Source: Flavobacterium xueshanense (GTDB lineage: Bacteria > Bacteroidota > Bacteroidia > Flavobacteriales > Flavobacteriaceae). From it: a stretch of DNA of 64,000 nucleotides. A program made the translations under genes and the position numbers. The notes below the pieces were generated by a model. The model had not been told where the DNA came from. It ran no database searches and worked only from the letters and a program-made list of their open reading frames with translations. The stretch spans positions 62,001 through 126,000 of the forward strand of contig NZ_FONQ01000007.1 in assembly GCF_900112975.1 (NCBI RefSeq). Direction: 5' to 3'. The number at the start of each line of letters is the position of its first letter. The stretch's first letter is position 1. Of this stretch, positions 27,924-37,070 are shown piece by piece.

Positions 27924-28349
27924 ATATCAAATAAACATAAAGTATCAAGATTAACCGTTCATATAATTTGGGCTACAAAGTACAGCTATGGAGTTTTGCA
28001 CGAGGATATTAAAATGCGATGCAGAACTATTTTGATACAAATAAGTGAAGGGGAAGGCGTTCAGATATTAAAAAGAGTAGTGTCAAAAGATCATGTCCAC
28101 ATGCATATTGAATATCGACCTTCCCAGGATGTAAGCACTTCGGTTAAATTACTGAAAGGGCGTTCTTCAAGAAAACTAAAAATTGAATTCCTAGATCTAA
28201 AAAAAAGATATTGAGGGCCTCATTTTTGGACTATAGGTTTTGGATGTTGGAGTACGGGTAATATCACAGATATAATGGTAAATCAATATTTGGAACATCA
28301 CAGAAACCTGAATGAAAATAATAATGACAACTTCATAATTGAAGACTAG
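27924..28349 (+). pseudogene. tnpA: IS200/IS605-type TnpA transposase, inactivated
   Basis: Reading one frame from 27924 gives KHKVSRLTVHIIWATKYSYG, the HUH motif in KDHVHMHIEYRP, then a TGA at 28212-28214 exactly where a Trp codon would continue into GPHFWTIGFGCWSTGNITD, and finally MVNQYLEHH with the catalytic Tyr, to a TAG at 28347-28349. It is thus a full-length Y1 transposase killed by one nonsense mutation; the initiator also reads ATA rather than ATG. No tnpB/IscB gene accompanies it. Two hairpins follow at 28357-28403 as expected for the right end of an IS200-like element. Confidence 0.85.
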
Positions 28350-28356
28350 CAACCGT

Positions 28357-28403
28357 GCAGACTTTAAGTCTGCCAACCAAATCTATGGACTTACAGTCCA
28401 TAG
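28357..28403. repeat. Right-end hairpins of IS200-like remnant
   Basis: Two near-perfect palindromes: GCAGACTTTAAGTCTGC (28357-28373), and a second with arms CTATGGACT and AGTCCATAG around TAC (28383-28403). IS200/IS605 elements carry subterminal hairpins recognised by TnpA, so these probably mark the right end of the dead element. Confidence 0.65.
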
Positions 28404-28858
28404 TGGTTTATTTAATTAAAACAGGATATTTTTTTATCATTAAATTTGGGTTTGACCATTAAGACAGCCACATTTTTCTCTTCTCTATTTTTCGATTTGT
28501 GCTGATAGCAAGGAATAAGAACTGATAAACAGATAGTAGTGTTTTTAATAAACTTGAAAGTAATTTTAAATTCATTAATTCGTATGGTTTTCAGGCGAGG
28601 TAGCATTGAATATTGACAAAAAGAACTATTTTTGAAAGTATGTACGTTACTAATTATTTTTTATTTTATGCTTTTTAGTGATATTAGTACCATGCAAAAT
28701 AGTTGCAGTTTTGGGATCATACTTGGTTTTTACGGATTTTTTTTAAGAATAAAAATAAAAAAAGAATTCATTACAGAATTAATGGATGAAGACCAAACGC
28801 ATTATTAGTAAAATAAAAAAATCATACTACCTTAGCGCATCAGCAATTCCGTATAAAA
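28404..28858. other. Spacer before kdsB, no firm gene
   Basis: About 450 bases. A short plus-strand frame at 28668-28808 (46 codons, beginning MLFSDISTMQNSC and containing a hydrophobic FGIILGFYGFF stretch) could encode a small membrane peptide, but it has no recognisable relatives and may be chance. The rest is AT-rich and presumably holds the kdsB promoter. Confidence 0.35.
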
Positions 28859-29584
28859 ATGAAAATAATAGCAGTTATTCCCGCCCGTTATGCCTCAACA
28901 CGATTTCCAGCTAAACTGATGCAGGATTTGGGAGGTAAAACGGTTATTTTAAGAACTTATGAAGCCGCCGTAAACACGCAATTATTTGACGATGTTTTTG
29001 TGGTAACGGATTCGGATTTAATTTATAACGAAATCGTTTCTCACAAGGGAAAAGCCATCAAAAGTATCAAAGAACACGAATCAGGAAGTGATCGGATTGC
29101 AGAAGCTGTCGAAAATATGGACGTTGATATTGTAATTAATGTGCAAGGAGATGAACCGTTTATTGATTCGGAACCTTTGGCAAAAGTCATTGAAGTTTTT
29201 AGAAATGATTTGGATAAAAAAGTAGATTTGGCTTCCTTGATGCGTGAAATTACAAATGAAGACGACATCAATAATCCCAATAATGTAAAAGTGGTTGTGG
29301 ATCAAAATGGATTCGCTTTGTACTTTTCGCGTTCGGTAATTCCGTATCCAAGAGAGAAAAATGTGGGCGTACGATACATGCAACATATCGGGATTTATGC
29401 TTTTAGAAAACAAGCCTTATTAGATTTTTACAGTTTGCCGATGCAATCTTTGGAAGCATCCGAAAAACTGGAACAATTGCGTTACCTAGAATTTGGAAAA
29501 CGAATAAAAATGGTGGAAACAACTCATATTGGAATCGGAATTGACACTCCGGAAGATTTAGAAAAAGCTAGGAAAATGCTGTAA
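28859..29584 (+). CDS. kdsB: CMP-KDO synthetase
   Basis: 3-deoxy-manno-octulosonate cytidylyltransferase, which activates KDO with CTP for lipopolysaccharide inner-core synthesis. The nucleotide-binding N-terminus [20 protein letters not shown] (6-25), [13 protein letters not shown] and the C-terminal [14 protein letters not shown] are characteristic; 241 residues is the family length. It meets the K+-channel gene end to end (stops at 29584 and 29585) with no intergenic space. It marks the right side of the accessory block that begins after the helicase. Confidence 0.95.
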   Translation: MKIIAVIPARYASTRFPAKLMQDLGGKTVILRTYEAAVNTQLFDDVFVVTDSDLIYNEIVSHKGKAIKSIKEHESGSDRIAEAVENMDVDIVINVQGDEPFIDSEPLAKVIEVFRNDLDKKVDLASLMREITNEDDINNPNNVKVVVDQNGFALYFSRSVIPYPREKNVGVRYMQHIGIYAFRKQALLDFYSLPMQSLEASEKLEQLRYLEFGKRIKMVETTHIGIGIDTPEDLEKARKML

Positions 29585-30295
29585 TTATTCCAGGTTATCG
29601 TGATCGAAATAGCCTTTCGTTTTTACTTTGGTGGAAAAGAAATTCAAGAAAAGTACAATAAAGAACAGAAACAATAAGGCTTGTGTAGTTACTAGAAATT
29701 TCCCAATTGTGGTAATAGGGTACAAATCACCATAGCCAATAGATGAGGATGTTACGATACTAAAGTAAACTGCATCAAACCAATGAAAAAACGGTTTGTT
29801 CATATAACGGTCAATTGAATAAAAAACGGCATAAGCAAATGCAATCTCTAAATAATTAAAGAAAAGCAACAACATTGATCTCTTGTACGAACGTGGTTTT
29901 GAAAATAAATCAGAAGCAAAAATTAATGTTGGAATGTAAAAAACAGTTTCCAAAAATACATAAACAAGAATCCAAATGAGCCACTGATGGCTTTGCCAAT
30001 GATTTACTAAAATCACTATTGGAAAAACCACTTTAAGTAAAACATAGAAATCCAAAGCTAAATCCTGATATTCGACTCCTTTTTTGCTGGCCCAATATTT
30101 AATGTAAATTCCGGGAAAAAGCAATTGGGAAGAAGCAAGGATCAAACGCACTATTTTTTCAATTCCATTGTCTTCCTGATGATCATTATTCCAAATGGAT
30201 TGAATATTTTGTATTCGTTTTTGAATCGGATTAAATTTTGGTTGAAAACCTTGTGACGTTTTTCCTAGAAGCAGTTTTTTTACAATTTTTTTCAT
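29585..30295 (-). CDS. Potassium channel family protein
   Basis: 236-residue membrane protein. Four hydrophobic segments lie at about 80-97, 103-127, 143-163 and 208-228, with a pore loop carrying the K+ selectivity filter as SSIGYGDLYP (about 188-197) before the last helix. It resembles the two-pore-helix ion-channel domain (Ion_trans_2) preceded by extra helices. No ligand-binding RCK domain is fused, so gating is unknown. It is convergent with kdsB. Confidence 0.85.
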   Translation of the reverse strand: MKKIVKKLLLGKTSQGFQPKFNPIQKRIQNIQSIWNNDHQEDNGIEKIVRLILASSQLLFPGIYIKYWASKKGVEYQDLALDFYVLLKVVFPIVILVNHWQSHQWLIWILVYVFLETVFYIPTLIFASDLFSKPRSYKRSMLLLFFNYLEIAFAYAVFYSIDRYMNKPFFHWFDAVYFSIVTSSSIGYGDLYPITTIGKFLVTTQALLFLFFIVLFLNFFSTKVKTKGYFDHDNLE

Positions 30296-30399
30296 TCCAT
30301 CAGAGTATTAAATAACGCTATGTAAGAGTACAAAATAATTGTGTTTCTTCAAGACTATTGGATTGCAAATTTTCAGAAAGAACATTTAGGATTCATTAT

Positions 30400-31065
30400 T
30401 TAATTTAACTTTTCGATTACAATCAATTCATTATGAACTTCAACTCTAGGAATGGTTTTTATTTGAAATTGACTTTTGAAAAACTCGGAGACGTATTTTT
30501 TATTCCTTACATTTTGACTTTCATTCAATAGCATTGTATTGAAAAGGATAAAACCATGATTTTTTAATAGCGAGCAAACTCTATTGGTGAAAAAAGTTTC
30601 AAATAAAAAATTAGGCATTGCTGTATCTTGAAAAATATCAATTATAATTAAATCGTATTTGGTTTTAGTTTTCAAAACAAATTCGAAAGCATCAGCAATT
30701 ACAATTTCAAGATTTTTCACTTCATCTAATTTAAAATAGGTGTTGGCTATTTTAATTATTTCGGGGTCAATTTCAACTCCGGTAATTTTTCCTTTGTATT
30801 TTATTTCATCAACCAATGTTTTGATAACGCTTCCGCCGGCAACTCCCAAAACTAAAATATGATTCATTGGAACTATTTTTTCATAACCAATGTTTTTTAA
30901 TCCTAATCTCAAAATACGTTGTAAACTGCCGTACGAATAATTGGCATTTTCAGAATCTAAAACTAATTCGCCATTAGTCCAAGTCACTTCAATCGATTTA
31001 CTTAAAGCAGATTTCGTTTCATAAACTTTAATCGGAATTAAATAACTAAATATTTTTTTAATCAT
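30400..31065 (-). CDS. Spermidine synthase-like methyltransferase-fold protein
   Basis: 221-residue protein with a SAM-binding Rossmann fold of the spermine/spermidine synthase superfamily: ILVLGVAGGSVIKTLV (loop I), ITGVEIDPEIIKIAN with the acidic residue of motif II, and YDLIIIDIFQDTAMP. It lacks the N-terminal strand domain of full spermidine synthases, so it may be a methyltransferase or an aminopropyltransferase of unknown substrate. I start it at the ATG at 31063-31065 (MIKKIFSYLIPIK); the open frame extends six codons further to a TTG. Confidence 0.75.
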   Translation of the reverse strand: MIKKIFSYLIPIKVYETKSALSKSIEVTWTNGELVLDSENANYSYGSLQRILRLGLKNIGYEKIVPMNHILVLGVAGGSVIKTLVDEIKYKGKITGVEIDPEIIKIANTYFKLDEVKNLEIVIADAFEFVLKTKTKYDLIIIDIFQDTAMPNFLFETFFTNRVCSLLKNHGFILFNTMLLNESQNVRNKKYVSEFFKSQFQIKTIPRVEVHNELIVIEKLN

Positions 31066-31125
31066 TGGAGCAGTTTTATTCAAAAATAAGATATAAATTA
31101 TTTATTTTGTATGAAATAATAAAGA

Positions 31126-31680
31126 ATGAAAAAACAATTTTACAAATGGATATTTTTCAAGCTCATGGGTTGGAAAATAGTTGGAGGTATTGATGCAAAT
31201 ATCAAAAAATGTGTGATGATAGTGATGCCGCATACGAGTGCGCACGATTTTTATTTGGGCATTTTCATCAGAGGAATAACCGGCTTAGAAATGAACTGGA
31301 TGGGTAAAAAGGAATTATTCCGCTTTCCTTTCGGATTTTATTTTAGATATATGGGCGGGGAACCACTGGATCGTTCTGGAGGTTTGAACAAAGTCGATTC
31401 TATTGCGGCTATTTTTCAAAGAAAAGAAATTTTTCGTTTGGCTGTTGCTCCTGAGGGAACTCGTGAAAAAGTTACAAAACTAAAAACAGGATTTTATTAT
31501 ATCGCTTTAAAAGCAAATGTTCCTATAATTCCGATCACATTTGATTTTGGAAGAAAAGAAGTGAATTTAGGAAATCCAGTTTTACCTTCAGGAGATATCG
31601 GAAGTGATATGGATATTTTGAAGAAACATTATAAAGGTGTAAAAGGCAAAATCGAGGAAAATGGATACTCATTTGAATAA
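31126..31680 (+). CDS. 1-acyl-glycerol-3-phosphate acyltransferase family
   Basis: PlsC-type acyltransferase of 184 residues, expected to move acyl chains onto a lysophospholipid or related lipid at the inner membrane. The catalytic HX4D motif appears as HTSAHD (about 37-42), the glycerophosphate-binding block as GGEPLDRSGG, and PEGTR (about 110-114) is block III. It is shorter than PlsC proper and has no clear N-terminal transmembrane helix, which fits the small subfamily found in Bacteroidota. It stands alone, divergent from the spermidine synthase-like gene. Confidence 0.85.
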   Translation: MKKQFYKWIFFKLMGWKIVGGIDANIKKCVMIVMPHTSAHDFYLGIFIRGITGLEMNWMGKKELFRFPFGFYFRYMGGEPLDRSGGLNKVDSIAAIFQRKEIFRLAVAPEGTREKVTKLKTGFYYIALKANVPIIPITFDFGRKEVNLGNPVLPSGDIGSDMDILKKHYKGVKGKIEENGYSFE

Positions 31681-31712
31681 CTGTTGAATATTTTTGAAAA
31701 AAAAATAAAGGT

Positions 31713-31817
31713 GGACAAGTTTTGACTTATAGTTATCCAACGGCTTCAGGTGATTTTGCACCAATAAATCTAAGAGCCGAAGCAGGCGTAACTTCAGTTT
31801 TTGTTCTTAGGAAATAG
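31713..31817 (+). pseudogene. Fragment of an unidentified protein's C-terminus
   Basis: In one frame this stretch reads GQVLTYSYPTASGDFAPIN and then LRAEAGVTSVFVLRK before a TAG. Residue choice is protein-like but there is no start codon or upstream continuation, so it looks like the tail of a deleted gene. Identity unknown. Confidence 0.35.
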
Positions 31818-31842
31818 AATTGTCTTTAAGTTTAAAATAGTG

Positions 31843-31878
31843 AATAACCCCAATTTAGAAATCTGAATTGGGGTTATT
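31843..31878. terminator. Bidirectional terminator
   Basis: AATAACCCCAATT (31843-31855) and AATTGGGGTTATT (31866-31878) form a perfect 13-base stem. It lies six bases beyond the stop of the leftward XRE gene and can also end rightward transcription from the acyltransferase. Confidence 0.8.
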
Positions 31879-31883
31879 TACTT

Positions 31884-32360
31884 TTAATCGGGAACATAAC
31901 TTTTAAAAGTTCCATTTTTATAAAAAATTACGATTTTATCAATGGCACCAGAATATGATTCTTTTGCGCTATTTTGATTTTCTGTTTTTTTTATTTCCAA
32001 TTCGGGAATCGGATTTGGGATTTTTATTTCCGAAAATAAATTCTCAGGAATTATTTCAGTATTCGGTGGAGTAGGAATATTTTGTTTTCCAATGTACTCA
32101 GCATTGTTTTCTTTTATATCTAACTGTTCCGAATTTTTTGGAAAAGTTCCTTTTCCATTCAAAATCCAATACAAATCTACATCAGGAAAAACATCTAATA
32201 TTTTAAGTATAAAGTCCAAACTGGGTTTGTTTCTTCCTGACAACAGGTGCGACAAACTGGAGCGCTGTACACCAATTCTGTCCGCAAAAGAAGAAGCATT
32301 CAAGCTGTAATAATCCAGTATAATTTCTAATCTTTTTATAAAATCTTCTATGTTTACCAT
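31884..32360 (-). CDS. XRE-type helix-turn-helix regulator
   Basis: 158-residue DNA-binding protein. The helix-turn-helix (about 18-45) contains NASSFADRIGVQRSSLSHLL, and the domain continues to about 65 (DVDLYWILNGKGTF). The middle is Pro/Asn/Glu-rich and probably disordered; a short C-terminal beta segment IDKIVIFYKNGTFKSYVPD may be a ligand or dimer module. It is divergent from an M14 peptidase gene, and the 311-base gap holds several copies of a TTTACnnnnGTAAA palindrome, one covering its own start codon, so autoregulation is likely. Confidence 0.85.
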   Translation of the reverse strand: MVNIEDFIKRLEIILDYYSLNASSFADRIGVQRSSLSHLLSGRNKPSLDFILKILDVFPDVDLYWILNGKGTFPKNSEQLDIKENNAEYIGKQNIPTPPNTEIIPENLFSEIKIPNPIPELEIKKTENQNSAKESYSGAIDKIVIFYKNGTFKSYVPD

Positions 32361-32657
32361 TGTAAATTAGTATTATAAATTAACTATTCACAAATGTAAT
32401 TAAAATAGATTGAAATACCTAAATTACAACTGTAAATCGATTTTAATTGATGTATTTTATTAAAGTATTTTAAAAGGTAATTACATTTAAAACACTGATA
32501 AATAAATATTTAAATTATATAAAATAAATTGATAACATTTGTCAATTAAAGGAAGATAAGTCATTATAGCTTCTTACAGATAATTGTTTACATTCTTGAA
32601 ATATTTTGAATTTAAATAGTTTACAAATGTAAATACAAAGATGTTTACTTTTGTAAA
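32353..32657. promoter_or_regulatory. Operator array TTTACnnnnGTAAA, divergent control region
   Basis: Palindromic sites: TTTACCATTGTAAA (32353-32366, covering the XRE start codon), TTCACAAATGTAAT (32387-32400), ATTACAACTGTAAA (32423-32436), TTTACAAATGTAAA (32620-32633) and TTTACTTTTGTAAA (32644-32657). The second contains CAAATGTA, which on the minus strand is a TAnnTTTG -7 box for the XRE gene. The fifth contains TACTTTTG, a -7 box for the M14 gene. Occupancy would therefore block both promoters. Binding by the adjacent XRE protein is inferred. Confidence 0.65.
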
Positions 32658-32671
32658 TCAAATAAAACAGC

Positions 32672-33826
32672 ATGAATTTAGAACAATTATTCAGTCAATA
32701 TAAAGAAGAGACTATTCACGGTCGTTACATAACTTTAGATTCGATTGAGCCACTACTTCAAAAATTAAACACCAATAATCAACTTAAAATTATTGGGAAA
32801 TCAGTGCTCGGAAAATCTATTTATTCGTACCAAATCGGAGAAGGTAAAACTAGAATTTTCCTATGGTCACAAATGCATGGAAATGAAAGTACCACTACGA
32901 AAGCATTATTTGACTTTTTAAATGTGTTGCAGAGTGGTTCTGAATTGGCACAACAATTATTAAATTCATTTACTTTTTACAGTATTCCAATGTTGAATCC
33001 TGATGGTGCCAAGTTATATACTAGAGAAAATGCCAACAAAGTAGATTTAAATCGCGATTCGAATGAGCTGACCCAGCCAGAAAGTAAGCTATTAAGAGCG
33101 GTTTTTGAATCTTTTAATCCAGATTATTGCTTTAATCTTCATGATCAGCGTACGATTTTTGGCGTAAGCGATACCGGAAAACAGGCAACACTGTCGTTTT
33201 TAGCGCCTTCTTATAACCGAGAACGGGAAATAAACGAGTCCCGATTGAAAGCTATCAATTTGATTGCGAGTATAAATGAGGTGCTTCAAGAGTATTTACC
33301 AAATCAAATTGGACGTTTTGATGATTCTTTCAATATCAACTGTATTGGAGATAAATTTCAATATTTGGGAGTTCCCACATTATTATTTGAAGCAGGTCAT
33401 TTCCCAAACGATTATGAAAGAGAGGAAACCCGTAAATATGTTTTTATGGCGTTAATCTCGAGTTTTACTACACTGAGCGAAAACGTTATAGTTAGCAACG
33501 GAATCACCAAATATTTGAATATTCCTCAAAATAAAGTCGTTTTTTATGATTTTATGTATAAAAACATCAAAATAAATTATGATGGTATCGAAATAATCAC
33601 CAATTTTGCAGCACAATACAAAGAAGAGTTAATTGAAAATCAGATTTGTTTTAATGCTCATGTTTCACAGATAGGCGATTTAGAAAATTATTTTGGTCAT
33701 TTTGAATATGACGCTGAAGGTGCGTCATACAAAAATAATTTTGATTCAATTCCTAAATTAAACCAAAAAGCTGATTTTTATTTAGATAATGACATAAAAT
33801 TTGTTAACGGAATGATAAAAATATAA
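32672..33826 (+). CDS. M14 family zinc carboxypeptidase
   Basis: 384-residue metallocarboxypeptidase-like protein. The zinc ligands are H69 and E72 in HGNES and H157 in FNLHDQ; the substrate-binding Arg lies in DLNRD (R128) and the catalytic Glu is E240 in LFEAGHF. There is no signal peptide, so it is probably cytoplasmic, as in the M14 subgroup common in Bacteroidota that may act on amidated or peptidoglycan-derived peptides. The last 110 residues are an extra domain of unknown role. Transcription starts from the operator-rich gap shared with the XRE gene. Confidence 0.83.
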   Translation: MNLEQLFSQYKEETIHGRYITLDSIEPLLQKLNTNNQLKIIGKSVLGKSIYSYQIGEGKTRIFLWSQMHGNESTTTKALFDFLNVLQSGSELAQQLLNSFTFYSIPMLNPDGAKLYTRENANKVDLNRDSNELTQPESKLLRAVFESFNPDYCFNLHDQRTIFGVSDTGKQATLSFLAPSYNREREINESRLKAINLIASINEVLQEYLPNQIGRFDDSFNINCIGDKFQYLGVPTLLFEAGHFPNDYEREETRKYVFMALISSFTTLSENVIVSNGITKYLNIPQNKVVFYDFMYKNIKINYDGIEIITNFAAQYKEELIENQICFNAHVSQIGDLENYFGHFEYDAEGASYKNNFDSIPKLNQKADFYLDNDIKFVNGMIKI

Positions 33827-33902
33827 TATTTATGTCTTTTTGTTGTTTTTATGTATAATTTTATACTTTGTTATAGTAATTAATAATATTAATTTAAGAA
33901 TT

Positions 33903-34382
33903 ATGAGTAAATTTCGTTTAGATGAAGTAGATCACCAGATTTTAGATATGTTGATAGACAATACAAGAGTTCCATTTACGGATATTGCAAAAAAATTATT
34001 GATTTCTGCAGGAACTGTGCATGTCAGAGTAAAAAAAATGGAAGATGCCGGAATTATTATGGGATCTTCATTAGTTCTTGATTATGATAAATTGGGATAC
34101 TCTTTTATCGCTTATGTTGGTGTTTTTCTGAATAACACCTCTCAAACAAAATTTGTTTTGGAACGTATCAACGAAATTCCATTTGTAACGGTAGCTTCAG
34201 TAACCACAGGAAAATTTAATATTTTTTGTAAAATTAGAGCTAAAGATACTAAACATGCAAAAGATGTTATCTTCATGATTGATGATATTGATGGAGTGTA
34301 TAGAACTGAAACGATGATCTCACTTGAGGAAAGCATAAACGACAAGAAGCGCTTGATGCACACTATTTTCAAAAATATGTAA
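33903..34382 (+). CDS. Lrp/AsnC family transcriptional regulator
   Basis: 159-residue feast/famine regulator: winged helix-turn-helix (about 5-60: LDEVDHQILDMLIDNTRVPF and ISAGTVHVRVKKMEDAGII) followed by the RAM ligand-binding domain (about 70-150). The ATG at 33903 is preferred; a TTG 21 codons upstream would add a hydrophobic leader not found in the family. It follows the M14 peptidase gene by 76 bases and ends at a strong terminator before ppc. The effector amino acid is unknown. Confidence 0.88.
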   Translation: MSKFRLDEVDHQILDMLIDNTRVPFTDIAKKLLISAGTVHVRVKKMEDAGIIMGSSLVLDYDKLGYSFIAYVGVFLNNTSQTKFVLERINEIPFVTVASVTTGKFNIFCKIRAKDTKHAKDVIFMIDDIDGVYRTETMISLEESINDKKRLMHTIFKNM

Positions 34383-34410
34383 TTATCTTGAATGCGCTAT
34401 ATATAAATAT

Positions 34411-34440
34411 AACCTCAAGTTTATTCTTGGGGTTTTTTTT
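34411..34440 (+). terminator. Intrinsic terminator after the Lrp gene
   Basis: AACCTCAAG (34411-34419) and CTTGGGGTT pair with one G-U wobble and are followed by eight T. It ends the Lrp transcript just before ppc. Confidence 0.85.
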
Positions 34441-34474
34441 ATGACAAATTAACTAAACCAACTACAACTAAATT

Positions 34475-37060
34475 ATGTACACACTCCCTAAAATTGAACG
34501 TTTCAATCAAGACGTTCTCTCTAAATACCATATTTACAATAGTGTTTTTATCACATTGCCGTTTCACTCCATAGATAACACGGGAGCTTTACTTCCTTTG
34601 TTTACAGATATTTGTGATACAGGATTTAAAAAGCAAGAAACTCCGAAAGAAATTGTTGATTTTTTTGCCAAAAGGTATTTACATGATCCCTCAGAAACAG
34701 AGAAAATTGATATCATGTTTCGTTTTATTCAATATATCGAACGCCAAATTGTTCTGTTTGACGCCATTGAAGATGCTGCCTTCCCGGTTATTCACAATAT
34801 GGAAGGAAGAGGGTCGTTGAGGGATATCAAAGAAAAATCAGATGCAAAAGATAAGGAAGAAGAGTTGATTGATTTTTTGGAGGATTTCAATGTAAGGACT
34901 GTTTTGACCGCGCATCCTACACAATTCTATCCTGGTGCTGTTCTTGGAATTATTAATGATTTGACAGAGGCGATTCGTAAAAATGACTTACTTAATATTA
35001 AGCAATTACTGGCTCAATTAGGTAAAACTCCTTTTATTCAAAATGAAAAACCAAACCCTTTTGATGAAGCAGTAAGTTTGATTTGGTATCTCGAAAATGT
35101 ATTTTACCAAACTTCCGGTGAGATGGTGCAGTACGTGCAAAAGAATATTTTTAACGGTAATTCCATAAAGAATCCATTGATTAAACTTGGATTTTGGCCT
35201 GGAGGTGACCGCGATGGAAATCCATTTGTGACTACTGAAATAACTCTCAAAGTAGCGGAACGCTTGCGAACTTCTATTTTGAAATGTTATTATATCGAAA
35301 TTAGGAATTTAAAAAGAAAGCTAACCTTTTCAGGAGTAAATACTTTAGTGACTGAACTGGAACAAAAACTTTATAGGTCTGTATTTTATTCTACAGGAGA
35401 AATTTTCATTACTTTGGATGAATTCAAATCACAATTAAATAAAATTAAACAAATAATTATCGACCAGCATCAATCGTTATATTTGGATGAATTGGACGCA
35501 CTATTAATAAAAGTAAATTTATTTGGATTTCATTTTGCTTCATTAGATATACGGCAGAACAGTAAAATTCATGATGCTGTGTTCAAAGATATAGTGGATT
35601 TTTATTTAAAAACAAATGCCTCTGTTTTTCCGGAAAATTATTTTGAATTAACAGAAGAAGAAAAGTTTAAGGTATTGTCAAATACAAACGGAAATCTTGA
35701 TGCTGCTGTGTTTTCAAATGAAATGACTCGTTTAACAATCGAATCCATTCAAGCGGTAAAAACAATTCAGGAAAAAAATGGTGAATTTGGTGCAAATCGA
35801 TACATAATTAGTAACAATGAAAGTGCGCTCAATGTGATGGAGACCTTTGCATTATTCCGTTTAAGTAATTGGGAAAATCCTCCCGTTGATATTATTCCTC
35901 TTTTCGAATCAATTGATGATTTGCAGAATGCGCATGAAATCATGGAGAAATTATATACGAATCCCGCTTATGCAGCACATTTGATGAATAGAAACAATAA
36001 GCAAACGATAATGCTTGGTTTCTCTGACGGGACAAAAGATGGAGGGTATTTAATGGCGAATTGGAGTATTTATAAGGCGAAAGAAGAACTTACTGCAATC
36101 TCCAGAAAATATGGCGTAAAAGCAATTTTCTTTGATGGTCGTGGAGGCCCGCCCGCTCGTGGAGGTGGAAAAACACATAAATTCTATGCTTCTTTAGGTC
36201 CAAATATTGAAAACAATGAAATTCAGGTTACAGTGCAAGGACAGACTATTAGCTCGAATTTTGGAACCTTAGATTCATGCCGTTATAACTTAGAGAATTT
36301 GTTAAGTGCCGGTGTAACGAATCAAGTTTTTAATAAAGGGGAAAATGAATTGATTTTGGACGAAAAAAATATATTGGATCAATTGGCAGGTTTTGGTTAT
36401 GAAAAGTATTTGAGTTTTAAAAATCATCCTAAATTTATTCCTTATTTGGAACAAATGAGCACGTTAAAATATTATGCTAAAACTAATATTGGCAGCCGAC
36501 CGTCTAAAAGAAGTAAATCAGAACATTTGGATTTTGCTGATTTACGTGCGATTCCTTTTGTGGGTTCCTGGAGTCAGTTGAAGCAAAATGTACCTGGATT
36601 TTTTGGAGTAGGTACTGCCTTAAAGCATTTTGAAGATACAAATCAATGGGATAAAGTTCAGAATTTATATGATAATTCTATGTTCTTTAAAACCTTGTTA
36701 GAAAACAGTATGATGTCATTGGCAAAATCATTTTTCCCATTAACAGCTTACATGAAAAAAGACCCTCAATTTGGTGTTTTTTGGCAAATTATTTACGACG
36801 AGTTTTTAGAAACAAAACGATTACTTTTGAAAATTGCAGGTCATAAAGAGCTTATGGAAAACTATCCTGATGGTAAAGCATCGATACAAATAAGAGAACG
36901 TATAGTATTGCCATTGTTGACTATACAACAATATGCATTACTTCGTATTAATGAATTAAATAAAGAGGATAAACCAGATGAAGCTTTAATAAAAGTGTAC
37001 GAAAAAATTGTTACCCGTTCCCTCTTTGGAAATACAAATGCCAGTAGAAACTCCGCTTAA
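34475..37060 (+). CDS. ppc: Phosphoenolpyruvate carboxylase
   Basis: Carboxylates PEP with bicarbonate to oxaloacetate, refilling the TCA cycle. The catalytic His is H147 in TAHPTQ; GGDRDGNP, GFSDGTKDGGYLMANW and the glycine-rich FFDGRGGPPARGGG are all intact, and the C-terminus ends RNSA, close to the usual terminal RNTG. 861 residues is near the family norm. It is followed after 10 bases by a DinB-fold gene on the same strand. The call is firm. Confidence 0.95.
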   Translation: MYTLPKIERFNQDVLSKYHIYNSVFITLPFHSIDNTGALLPLFTDICDTGFKKQETPKEIVDFFAKRYLHDPSETEKIDIMFRFIQYIERQIVLFDAIEDAAFPVIHNMEGRGSLRDIKEKSDAKDKEEELIDFLEDFNVRTVLTAHPTQFYPGAVLGIINDLTEAIRKNDLLNIKQLLAQLGKTPFIQNEKPNPFDEAVSLIWYLENVFYQTSGEMVQYVQKNIFNGNSIKNPLIKLGFWPGGDRDGNPFVTTEITLKVAERLRTSILKCYYIEIRNLKRKLTFSGVNTLVTELEQKLYRSVFYSTGEIFITLDEFKSQLNKIKQIIIDQHQSLYLDELDALLIKVNLFGFHFASLDIRQNSKIHDAVFKDIVDFYLKTNASVFPENYFELTEEEKFKVLSNTNGNLDAAVFSNEMTRLTIESIQAVKTIQEKNGEFGANRYIISNNESALNVMETFALFRLSNWENPPVDIIPLFESIDDLQNAHEIMEKLYTNPAYAAHLMNRNNKQTIMLGFSDGTKDGGYLMANWSIYKAKEELTAISRKYGVKAIFFDGRGGPPARGGGKTHKFYASLGPNIENNEIQVTVQGQTISSNFGTLDSCRYNLENLLSAGVTNQVFNKGENELILDEKNILDQLAGFGYEKYLSFKNHPKFIPYLEQMSTLKYYAKTNIGSRPSKRSKSEHLDFADLRAIPFVGSWSQLKQNVPGFFGVGTALKHFEDTNQWDKVQNLYDNSMFFKTLLENSMMSLAKSFFPLTAYMKKDPQFGVFWQIIYDEFLETKRLLLKIAGHKELMENYPDGKASIQIRERIVLPLLTIQQYALLRINELNKEDKPDEALIKVYEKIVTRSLFGNTNASRNSA

Positions 37061-37070
37061 AAGATAAAAA

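Noticed and set aside
28412..28606. Minus-strand open frame of 64 residues near the IS200 remnant
   Set aside because: It has no recognisable features and no sensible upstream context.
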